Below, one piece after another: positions 7,247-12,954 of a DNA stretch of 14,266 nt (positions are counted from its first letter, which is position 1; each line of letters begins with the position of its first letter). The position numbers and the translations under genes are program-made. The notes beneath the pieces were generated by a model. That model saw only the letters and a program-made list of their open reading frames with translations, was not told where the DNA came from and did not search any database. Origin of the DNA: JANNOG01 sp050329835 (GTDB lineage Bacteria > Actinomycetota > Actinomycetes > Actinomycetales > JBBAYJ01); assembly GCA_050329835.1 (NCBI GenBank), contig JBHJOJ010000124.1, forward strand, positions 1-14,266, written 5' to 3'.

Positions 7247-7987
7247 TCAGCTGCCCCGCTCGAGCAGGACGAGGGAGAAGGAGCCGGCGATCGCCGCGGC
7301 CGCGACGTCCGTCGCGTCGGAGGCCGGCACCACCAGCGTGACGAGCTCGTTGCCGTCGCCGGTCGCCGGCGCCGTGAGGGACCCCTCGGCGGGCGGTCCG
7401 CCGACCGTCGACACGACCGCGTCCTCCGACACCTCCCGGGGCGGCCCGCCCTCGGGCACGGAGACCACCGAGACCCGGTCGCCCGGCTCCAGCCCCTCGG
7501 CCGGCAGGCGTCCCGGTGGCACGGCCAGCCCGACGGCCGCGAGCCCGTCGCCGAGGAACCCGTCGCGCGCGAGCATCGAGGTGTCGAGGAGGCGTCCGGC
7601 GGGGATCCCGGCCGCGGCGTAGGTGCCGACCACCTGGTCGGCGGCGGTCGCCCGGATCAGCTCGACCCCGTCGGCCGCCACCGGGGCCTCGGCCAGGTCG
7701 TCCTCCGTGATCTGCTGCCCGGCCGCGATGTCGCGGGCGGCGACCAGGACGGGGCTCCGCTCGTCCAGGCGCAGCGCCAGCAGGCCGGCGGACAGCGCGC
7801 CGCCGGCGACCAGGAGCAGCCCCAGCGCGACGAGGACGGGTCGCCGTTCCCGCGGCGGGGCGGGGAGGCGGTCGGCACCGCGTCGCGGCACCGGGGATCC
7901 GGCCCCGGCGCGCGTCCCTCCGGGAGCGGCGGCGTCCGGACGGGTCCGGACCGCGTCGCCCGCAGGACGGCTTCCCGTGACGGTCAT
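7247..7987 (-). CDS. SAF-domain CpaB/RcpC-like pilus assembly protein
   Basis: A 246-residue protein, first gene of the pilus operon. The ATG at 7987 has GGAGGAA a few bases upstream. A Pro/Arg/Gly-rich cytoplasmic N-terminus (1-50) leads into one membrane helix at about 51-72. A SAF domain follows at about 79-142: PVLVAARDIAAGQQITEDDLAEAPV, then GTYAAAGIPAGRLLDTSML. A second beta-rich unit at 150-242 reads AVGLAVPPGRLPAEGLEPGDRVSVVSV and ends LVTLVVPASDATDVAAAAIAGSFSLVLL. In CpaB/RcpC this arrangement places the domain outside the membrane, near the secretin. No secretin is expected in a monoderm, so it may bind cell wall or the growing pilus. The gene is probably driven by the promoter and operator at 8038-8083. 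Confidence 0.88.
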   Translation of the reverse strand: MTVTGSRPAGDAVRTRPDAAAPGGTRAGAGSPVPRRGADRLPAPPRERRPVLVALGLLLVAGGALSAGLLALRLDERSPVLVAARDIAAGQQITEDDLAEAPVAADGVELIRATAADQVVGTYAAAGIPAGRLLDTSMLARDGFLGDGLAAVGLAVPPGRLPAEGLEPGDRVSVVSVPEGGPPREVSEDAVVSTVGGPPAEGSLTAPATGDGNELVTLVVPASDATDVAAAAIAGSFSLVLLERGS

Positions 7988-8037
7988 CCGGTTCCTCCGG
8001 TCGCGATCGGGTCCGGCGTCCGCCGGCGGTCGAGGGC

Positions 8038-8066
8038 ACGGTAGGCACCGGGAGATCGCTACCTAG
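8038..8066 (-). promoter_or_regulatory. Predicted promoter of the Tad operon
   Basis: On the minus strand the hexamer TACCGT (8043-8038) fits the actinobacterial -10 consensus TANNNT. The -35 position 17 bases upstream (8066-8061) shows no TTGACN-like hexamer but falls inside one arm of the inverted repeat at 8059-8083. This suggests a promoter that needs a bound activator. The predicted start near 8031 leaves a leader of about 43 bases before the SAF-domain gene. Confidence 0.4.
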
Positions 8067-8083
8067 CCCTGCGCGCTAGGTAG
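8059..8083. promoter_or_regulatory. Inverted-repeat operator between the divergent transcription units
   Basis: CTACCTAG (8059-8066) and CTAGGTAG (8076-8083) are perfect inverted copies separated by nine bases. The centre at 8071 lies about 40 bases upstream of the predicted start for the Tad operon and about 62 bases upstream of the one for the WXG100 gene. These are the usual positions for an activator dimer. The T/A-containing arms stand out in very GC-rich DNA. The regulator is not identifiable. Confidence 0.55.
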
Positions 8084-8120
8084 GGAGGGCAGGCCCGCGC
8101 GGGACGGCGGGACGGCGTCC

Positions 8121-8126
8121 TAGCGT
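8121..8126 (+). promoter_or_regulatory. Possible -10 element for the WXG100 gene
   Basis: TAGCGT matches TANNNT. No recognisable -35 lies 16-18 bases upstream (the region is GC-only), which fits activation from the inverted repeat at 8059-8083. The predicted start is about 8133, giving a leader of about 66 bases that contains the stem-loop at 8164-8181. Weak evidence by itself. Confidence 0.3.
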
Positions 8127-8163
8127 CCGCCGACCGGGCCGGACACGTCCCGGAATCCCGTTC

Positions 8164-8192
8164 GGGCGGCGAGTGCCGCCCCAGGAAAGGAG
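8164..8192 (+). promoter_or_regulatory. Leader stem-loop and strong ribosome site of the WXG100 gene
   Basis: GGGCGGC (8164-8170) and GCCGCCC (8175-8181) form a perfect seven-pair GC stem with a GAGT loop. It ends a few bases before a strong Shine-Dalgarno sequence AAGGAG (8187-8192), which is six bases from the ATG at 8199. No U-tract follows, so it is not a terminator. A stabilising or translation-tuning 5' hairpin is the simplest reading. Confidence 0.5.
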
Positions 8193-8198
8193 ATCCCC

Positions 8199-8492
8199 AT
8201 GGCCGGTGGCGTCCATGTCGAGCACGAGGCCCTCGCCGCCCAGGCGCAGGCGCTCAGCGCCAGCCACGGCGAGCTCGTGGCGACCCTCAACCGGATCCGG
8301 TCCCAGATCCAGGAACTGACGAGCAGCGGTTTCGTCACCGATTCCGCGTCGGGCAGCTTCGCCGAGGCGTCCGAACGGTGGAACTCCGCCGCGACGTCGT
8401 GCGTCGACGAGCTCCAGACGATGCGGGAATACCTGAACCGGACCAGCTCGGCGTTCGCCGACGCGGACCAGGCGATGACGGTGCGTATGTAG
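8199..8492 (+). CDS. WXG100/ESAT-6-like protein lacking the WxG motif
   Basis: A 97-residue helical protein, the usual size for the WXG100 family of type VII secretion substrates. The ATG at 8199 has AAGGAG six bases upstream. Helix 1 spans about residues 8-46 (EHEALAAQAQALSASHGEL onward). The turn, where WxG is normally found, reads SSGFVTDSASGSF at about 47-59. Helix 2 follows with ERWNSAATSCVDELQTM and ends REYLNRTSSAFADADQAM. A GFVTDxASG turn in place of WxG is, as I recall, a recurrent actinobacterial subfamily. The single Cys73 is unusual. No type VII core gene (EccC, EccB, EccD) is in the window, so the secretion route would have to be encoded elsewhere. It is divergent from the Tad operon and may share its operator. 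Confidence 0.85.
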   Translation: MAGGVHVEHEALAAQAQALSASHGELVATLNRIRSQIQELTSSGFVTDSASGSFAEASERWNSAATSCVDELQTMREYLNRTSSAFADADQAMTVRM

Positions 8493-8501
8493 CGGCTGGC
8501 T

Positions 8502-8524
8502 CTCCGGTCAGCTTCTCGCCGGAG
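8502..8524 (+). other. Short hairpin after the WXG100 gene
   Basis: CTCCGG (8502-8507) and CCGGAG (8519-8524) are perfect inverted copies with an 11-base loop, ten bases after the TAG of the WXG100 gene. There is no U-tract. It may be a weak terminator or an RNA-stabilising 3' end that lowers expression of the downstream roadblock gene. Confidence 0.3.
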
Positions 8525-8595
8525 GGTGCGCCGAACGACGAGTGACCACTGCGTGCTGTCACCGATGGTGATGAACCACTCACCCAGGGCGAACG

Positions 8596-8955
8596 TTGGC
8601 CCTGCGCGCCCTGGCCGCGGACGTCCCGGGCGTCCGCTCTGCCGTCCTGGCCACCAGCGACGGCCTGGTCGCCGTCGCGGAGCCGAGTGCCGACGGTGCG
8701 GACGAGATCGCGGCCATGACGGCCGCCGTCGTGGCCCGGGCCCAGCAGATCGCGTCCGTGGCGGTCGGCGGCGCTCTCGAGGACTGCAGCATCCGGACGG
8801 GCACCGGTGCGGTGTGCCTGGTCTCGGTGACCGACCGGTACGTCCTCGCCCTGGGGGCCAGCGACGGCGTCCCGCTCGGCCTGGTGCTCCGGCAGTGCCG
8901 CACCGCGGCGGACGTGCTGGCCACGATCCTCACCGATCGCTTCGAGTCGGTCTAG
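8596..8955 (+). CDS. Roadblock/LC7-domain protein
   Basis: A 119-residue protein. The only start after the in-frame TGA at 8572 is the TTG at 8596, with a modest AGGG upstream. The sequence follows the roadblock/LC7 fold: helix LRALAADVPGVRSAVL, strand SDGLVAVAEPSADGADEIAAM at about 21-41, helix AAVVARAQQIASVAVGG, then strands CSIRTGTGAVCLVSVTDRYVLAL at about 65-86 and the helix GLVLRQCRTAADVLATIL. Actinobacterial roadblock proteins often sit in operons with a small GTPase and a sensor kinase (the conservon type) and act as GTPase partners. None of those genes is here, so it appears to be an orphan. It probably follows the WXG100 gene in one transcript, 103 bases apart. Confidence 0.85.
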   Translation: MALRALAADVPGVRSAVLATSDGLVAVAEPSADGADEIAAMTAAVVARAQQIASVAVGGALEDCSIRTGTGAVCLVSVTDRYVLALGASDGVPLGLVLRQCRTAADVLATILTDRFESV

Positions 8956-8993
8956 CCGGACCGGTCCCGCCCGGCGACAGCCCTCCGGCTAGA
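8951..8993. terminator. Inverted repeat containing both stop codons of convergent genes
   Basis: TCTAGCCGGA (8951-8960) and TCCGGCTAGA (8984-8993) are perfect 10-base inverted copies around a 23-base GC-rich centre that can pair further (CCGG at 8961-8964 and 8971-8974). The arms include the TAG of the roadblock gene and the TAG of the HdeD-like gene. A bidirectional terminator is the likely role, although the loop is long and no U-tract is seen. Confidence 0.5.
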
Positions 8994-9597
8994 GGATCTC
9001 GGCCTGGATCACCCTGATGTCGTCGGGGCCGTCGTCCCGGCGCCGGCCGAGGATGCGGCCCAGGCGCCACAGCGCGAGACCGGCGGCGATCGCCACCGGC
9101 CCCACCAGCAGCAGCAGGACACCGAGCACCACGGCGACCACGGTCAGCCCGGCGCCGGGACTCGTGAGGAACAGCACGGCGACGAGAGCGTGCACCACGG
9201 CCAGGGCGAGCAGCAGTCCGCCCCGGCCGCGGGCGGCCAGCCACAGGACGACGTCGACCACCGCGGCGACCGCGAAGCCGATGCCGACGAGCAGGGCCAG
9301 CACCTCCGCCGACCGGGTGAGGTTGGCCAGGGCGACGATCCCGGCGACCAGCAGGGCCGCGCCGAGGACGCCCGACAGGGCGCGGTACCACGCCGGCGCC
9401 GATCCGGACCGCGCCGCGACCGCGACTCGGGAGACCCCCTCCGACAGCAGCCACAGGCCGAAGGCCAGGCCCAGGACGCCGAAGGCGGCGCTCGGCCGGG
9501 CGAGGGCGACGACCCCGAGGACGACCGCGGCGACCCCGCCGAGGACGAGCGCGACCCCGCCGACCGTGGTGAGTGTCCGGGGCGAGGGCTGCGCCAT
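8989..9597 (-). CDS. HdeD/DUF308-like six-helix membrane protein
   Basis: A 202-residue protein with about six hydrophobic segments at residues 10-32, 36-56, 73-92, 97-120, 127-146 and 150-176. It ends in a basic cytoplasmic tail (RLGRILGRRRDDGPDDIRV). The spacing and motifs such as FGVLGLAFGLWLLSEGVSRV resemble the HdeD family (DUF308), membrane proteins linked to acid resistance in enterobacteria but of unknown role in actinobacteria. I chose the ATG at 9597 because a promoter-like -35/-10 pair ends exactly where a leaderless mRNA would begin with this ATG. The longer frame from 9714 would add a low-complexity N-terminus encoded across the repeats upstream. It is alone in its unit and convergent with the roadblock gene. 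Confidence 0.82.
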   Translation of the reverse strand: MAQPSPRTLTTVGGVALVLGGVAAVVLGVVALARPSAAFGVLGLAFGLWLLSEGVSRVAVAARSGSAPAWYRALSGVLGAALLVAGIVALANLTRSAEVLALLVGIGFAVAAVVDVVLWLAARGRGGLLLALAVVHALVAVLFLTSPGAGLTVVAVVLGVLLLLVGPVAIAAGLALWRLGRILGRRRDDGPDDIRVIQAEIL

Positions 9598-9603
9598 GGC
9601 ACG

Positions 9604-9632
9604 ACCGTAGGCGGGGGGCGGGGCCGGGACAA
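9604..9632 (-). promoter_or_regulatory. Predicted leaderless promoter of the HdeD-like gene
   Basis: On the minus strand TTGTCC (9632-9627) and TACGGT (9609-9604) are separated by exactly 17 bases. The -10 ends six bases before the ATG at 9597, so transcription would begin at the A of the start codon. No Shine-Dalgarno sequence is present. Leaderless genes are common in actinobacteria. Confidence 0.55.
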
Positions 9633-9654
9633 CGGTCCCGCCCCACCACGGGAC
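9625..9654. repeat. Three alternating copies of a CGGGAC half-site over the -35 region
   Basis: CGGGAC at 9625-9630, its complement GTCCCG at 9635-9640, and CGGGAC again at 9649-9654. The middle copy can pair with either neighbour (loops of four and eight bases). The first pair covers the predicted -35 of the HdeD-like gene, which suggests operator half-sites, although GC-rich chance repeats cannot be excluded. Confidence 0.4.
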
Positions 9655-9659
9655 GACGT

Positions 9660-9681
9660 GTGGTGTCAGGTGCGACACCAC
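9660..9681. promoter_or_regulatory. Perfect inverted repeat, probable operator
   Basis: GTGGTGTC (9660-9667) and GACACCAC (9674-9681) are perfect inverted copies around AGGTGC. Size and form resemble TetR-type operators. It lies upstream of the HdeD-like promoter and downstream of the SGNH hydrolase gene. No T-tract follows on either strand, so a terminator is less likely. Confidence 0.5.
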
Positions 9682-9777
9682 TGCCGGGGCGCCGCGACCA
9701 CCGTCCCCGGCCACGTCTGCCTGGTGACCGAGCTCAGGTGTGCGCCGCGCCGGAGCAGGTGCGGCTGCGGCCGTCGA

Positions 9778-11448
9778 TCAGCCCGCGGGAGTCGACTCCT
9801 CCGCCGGGGTCGCCGGGCCTGCTCCCTCGTCCTCCGCGCTCTCCTCGGCGCGGCCCGGCTCAGCCTCCTCGCCGTCCTGCCCGTCGGTGGGATCGGCCTC
9901 CCCGGCCCCCTCCGCCTCGGCGGCGTCCTCCGCGGCCTGCTCCTCGAACCGGGCGGGGTCGATGGCGTCGACGACCGCGGTCGCGGTCTTGAGCACGCCG
10001 ACGGAGGTCGGGTGGAAGCGGTGGTCGGACTCCAGCGGCCAGATGTCGGGACCCAGCCCGGTGGTGTCGGCGACGCACAGCGGCACCAGGACGGGGTCGA
10101 CGTAGGCGAAGTCCCGGCGGTCGGCGCCGTCGGCCAGGATGGCGTTGAGCCGGGAGCGCCAGTCCTCGACGCTGGCGATCTCGGCCTCGGTGAGCGCGCC
10201 GCCGCCGTCCGGGAGCCGGGTGTCCTCGCAGGTGAGGCCGGGGGCGAAGGGCTGGTAGGCCCCGACGACGATCACCTGCGGCGCGGCCTCGAGGCCCGCG
10301 AGGTCGGCCAGCAGGTCGTCGTAGGAGCGCCGGAAGTCGGCCATCAGGGAGTCGACCGTGGGGGACAGGGCGGACACGTTGCAGCTCGAGACGTAGCAGC
10401 TGCCGAGGATCGGGCCCCAGAACACGTCGTTCGGGCCGACCGACACCACGACGACCTCCGGGTCCCGGATCGACTTCAGCACCCCCACCTGGGGCGGGAT
10501 CTCCCGGCCCTCGATCGACTGGGGCTGCAGCAGGCCCTCCTCGACCGTGGCGCTGAGGCAGGCGAGGTTCTGGGCCCGCCACTGCTCGGTGAGCAGGAGC
10601 GTCTCGATCTGGGCGGCGAGGGAGTCGCGGCTGCGCCGGCAGGCGAGGTCGTCGGGCGTGGCGCCGGACACCGGCGGCCCGCCGAGCACCGCGGCGCGGG
10701 AGTCGCCGACGACGACCACCTCCACCCCGTCTCGGGGCGCCCCGACCGGCGTCGGGGAGGTGCGCAGCACGTCGTAGTCGAAGACGTCCTCGATGGACTC
10801 GACCTCGGCGAGCCGCTGCGAGCCCCAGGCCGCCGACGCCAGCGAGACACCCCACACCACGCCAACAGCGAGCGTCCCGGTGACGGCCCACGCCCCGTAC
10901 CGGCGCCACGACTCCCGGTGCAGCGGGGGCAGCGCACCGACGAACGACAGCGTCGCCACCGCCGCGACCATGAGCAGCAGCCCGGTCAGGAGCACGGCGG
11001 GGGTCCGCAGCAGCGCCCACCGCACGAACGCCTCCACCAGCTCGTTGCCCGCCTCCTCGGGGGCGCCCGGGGTGGTCGCGATCCGGATGAGGTCGTACGG
11101 CTGGATCGTGGTGCCGAGGTAGGGCCGGACCGGACCGACCACCTCGACCGCCCGCAGGTCCACCGACTGCCCGAAGCTCTCCAGCTCCCCGGGCCCGGCG
11201 ACCCCGAAGCCGAGGCCCGGTTGCTGGGCCCCGATCTCGACGTCGACGTCGAGGACCTCGACCTCGTCGGTCGGCCACACCGCGATCACCAGGGCGATGC
11301 TGAGCAGCGACAGCACCAGCACACCCGTGCCGGCGGCGAGGACCAGCCCGGCCCGGCGGAGCAGGCGCCGCCCGGCCGGCGGCAGCACCGCGGCCAGTGG
11401 TCCGGCCGCTCGCACCCGGTCCTCGGTCGGGGCCGTCATGGTGCCCAC
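9778..11448 (-). CDS. Membrane-anchored SGNH/GDSL-type hydrolase
   Basis: A 556-residue protein. The start is the GTG at 11448 or the ATG at 11439 three codons later; neither has a clear ribosome site. Membrane segments lie at about 34-57, 150-172 and 186-206, with an extracytoplasmic loop at 58-149 (EVEVLDVDVEIG onward). The SGNH domain follows from about 240: block I VVVVGDSRAA with the nucleophile Ser250, block III SVGPND with Asn340, and a late ESDHRFHPTS with Asp475 and His479 (spacing DxxxH rather than DxxH). Cysteines at 270, 297, 351, 356, 407 and 458 could form disulfides outside the cell. The tail from about 500 is rich in Glu, Ala and Gly. The predicted topology puts the hydrolase outside, where such enzymes act on acyl groups of wall polymers or glycolipids. 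Substrate unknown. It resembles C-terminal SGNH domains fused to acyltransferase membrane domains, but that domain is absent. Confidence 0.85.
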   Translation of the reverse strand: MGTMTAPTEDRVRAAGPLAAVLPPAGRRLLRRAGLVLAAGTGVLVLSLLSIALVIAVWPTDEVEVLDVDVEIGAQQPGLGFGVAGPGELESFGQSVDLRAVEVVGPVRPYLGTTIQPYDLIRIATTPGAPEEAGNELVEAFVRWALLRTPAVLLTGLLLMVAAVATLSFVGALPPLHRESWRRYGAWAVTGTLAVGVVWGVSLASAAWGSQRLAEVESIEDVFDYDVLRTSPTPVGAPRDGVEVVVVGDSRAAVLGGPPVSGATPDDLACRRSRDSLAAQIETLLLTEQWRAQNLACLSATVEEGLLQPQSIEGREIPPQVGVLKSIRDPEVVVVSVGPNDVFWGPILGSCYVSSCNVSALSPTVDSLMADFRRSYDDLLADLAGLEAAPQVIVVGAYQPFAPGLTCEDTRLPDGGGALTEAEIASVEDWRSRLNAILADGADRRDFAYVDPVLVPLCVADTTGLGPDIWPLESDHRFHPTSVGVLKTATAVVDAIDPARFEEQAAEDAAEAEGAGEADPTDGQDGEEAEPGRAEESAEDEGAGPATPAEESTPAG

Positions 11449-11511
11449 TGTGACGGGTCGACCTGTCGGGGTTGCGTCAACCGGGGGAGCCGGCCGGGGC
11501 GATCCGTCCCG

Positions 11512-12954
11512 TCACCGGCTGACGCGACGCACCCCGCCCTTCCGGCCGAGGCCGAACGCGACCCGGTAGACGTCGGGCAGATCCAGGCGACCGTCCTCGC
11601 GGCGCGTCATGACCCCGATCTCGATGAGTTCCTCCACGAGGCCGTCGGGATCGAGGGATCTCGGTCCGGTGCGGACGGACGTCTCGCCATCGGCGGGGCC
11701 TGGTGCCGTCGACGATCGGGCCAGCCGCCGCTCGACGTCCCCCCAGATCGTGATGACGGCGGACTGCTCGATCGGAACCTGCTGACCGGCGAGTGGCCGG
11801 ACGAGGGCGTCGACCCACGGCAGGTCCTCGGTGATCTCCTCGACCCGAATCAGCGACGCGTGCTGGACCCCGACCTTGATCGCCTCCCAGTGCAGGGCGT
11901 GGTCATGGCCGGCGTGGTGGTCAACGGACTCCGACGCGGCCCGCTGGATGGCGCTGAGGAAACTTCGCGGGCTCGCCTCCTCGTTGCCGTCCATCAAGTG
12001 ATTGGGCAGCCACGTGTAGGTGGCCCCACGCTTGGGGTTCGGGCCCATGTGAGGTCCGGCGATCGAGGTCACCACCTCCCGCTGATGCTCGCGGTTGCTC
12101 CGGACGCGATCCGGCACCGCGACACGACCGGCCGCGGACGCCCACTCGCGGCCGTGGTTCGTTTCCTCGCGGAACTCCTTCGCGTACTCGTGGTCGCTGT
12201 TCCCGAGCCGGTGGAACAGCAGGGCGTACAGGCTCATCGGGGTCCACGTGAGCGAGGCGGCGTTGGCCACGAGCTTGGAGGCGTCCCGGAAGTCCCGCAG
12301 CGTCCGGTCCGCCATGTCGGACCGCACGAAGGCCTTGGCACGGACGTTACGGACCGTGGTGCGCAGACGAAGCCCGAGTCTCAGCACGCCCCTGGCCAGA
12401 CGGTCGTTGATCGAACGGTCGCGGCTGAGGCCGTCCAGGGCGTCGAAGACCAGCAGGTGGGTGACACCCTCATCCTCCGCCTCCCGATCGGTCCGCATGA
12501 GCATGGCGTCGACGCTCTCCGGGTCGTCGCGGACCCGTTCGACGCGGTCGCGCCAGCTTCCCGATGAGCCGGTCAGGGCGAGGACGAGAACAGCCGACCA
12601 GATGTGATCAGGATCGTGACCCGACTCGACGAGCGCCGTCAAAGTCTCTCCGCTCGGATAATCCTCGCTGAGTCTCAGCCCGAATCCGGGGTGCGGGCGG
12701 ATTCGCTCCAGGCGTGCCAGCTGGGATTCCTTGGCCACCAGGCGGCGCTGCTCTTCGTCCAGCAACGCATGGAACCACACGGACTTCCCGACCCCGCGGG
12801 CGCCGCGCACGAGCGTGACGTCGGGATCGAGGGCAATCCGATGGGACTCCGGCGTGTACAGAGTCCTGGAGGTGACCTGGAACGTCTCGTTGTCGGTGGC
12901 CAGCGGGAGAGCTGCCAGGAGCAGGTCGCGGTGCTGTGACGGGCGGAGGCTCAT
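11512..12954 (-). CDS. P-loop NTPase with C-terminal winged-helix-like region, partner of a ParA-like ATPase
   Basis: A 480-residue protein. The ATG at 12954 overlaps the TGA of the ParA-like gene (ATGA), so a longer in-frame start at 13032 inside that gene is rejected. Walker A GARGVGKS is at 51-58, Walker B LLVFDALD at 167-174, and a possible sensor strand AKAFVRSDM at 206-214. A middle region holds TWLPNHLMDGNEEASPRSF at about 314-332. The C-terminus (about 433-480) reads as a winged helix: LVEELIEIGVMTRREDGRLDL, then PDVYRVAFGLGRKGGVRR. It is an ATPase of AAA or STAND-like type that I cannot assign to a named family. Codon use is more mixed than in the Tad genes, which suggests a separate origin. 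Probably it acts with the ParA-like protein; a defence or plasmid/island-maintenance role is inference only. Confidence 0.8.
   Translation of the reverse strand: MSLRPSQHRDLLLAALPLATDNETFQVTSRTLYTPESHRIALDPDVTLVRGARGVGKSVWFHALLDEEQRRLVAKESQLARLERIRPHPGFGLRLSEDYPSGETLTALVESGHDPDHIWSAVLVLALTGSSGSWRDRVERVRDDPESVDAMLMRTDREAEDEGVTHLLVFDALDGLSRDRSINDRLARGVLRLGLRLRTTVRNVRAKAFVRSDMADRTLRDFRDASKLVANAASLTWTPMSLYALLFHRLGNSDHEYAKEFREETNHGREWASAAGRVAVPDRVRSNREHQREVVTSIAGPHMGPNPKRGATYTWLPNHLMDGNEEASPRSFLSAIQRAASESVDHHAGHDHALHWEAIKVGVQHASLIRVEEITEDLPWVDALVRPLAGQQVPIEQSAVITIWGDVERRLARSSTAPGPADGETSVRTGPRSLDPDGLVEELIEIGVMTRREDGRLDLPDVYRVAFGLGRKGGVRRVSR

Noticed and set aside
8076..8338. Small minus-strand frames over the divergent promoter and the WXG100 gene
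   Set aside because: No ribosome site or domain, and they overlap a well-supported plus-strand gene and the operator.
8989..9714. A longer HdeD-like protein starting at 9714
   Set aside because: The added 39 residues are not membrane-like and are encoded across palindromes, and the leaderless promoter points to 9597.
9190..12567. A 1125-residue plus-strand frame
   Set aside because: It crosses antisense to three recognisable minus-strand genes and has low-complexity, His/Arg/Gly-rich content with no domain. It is open only because of high GC.
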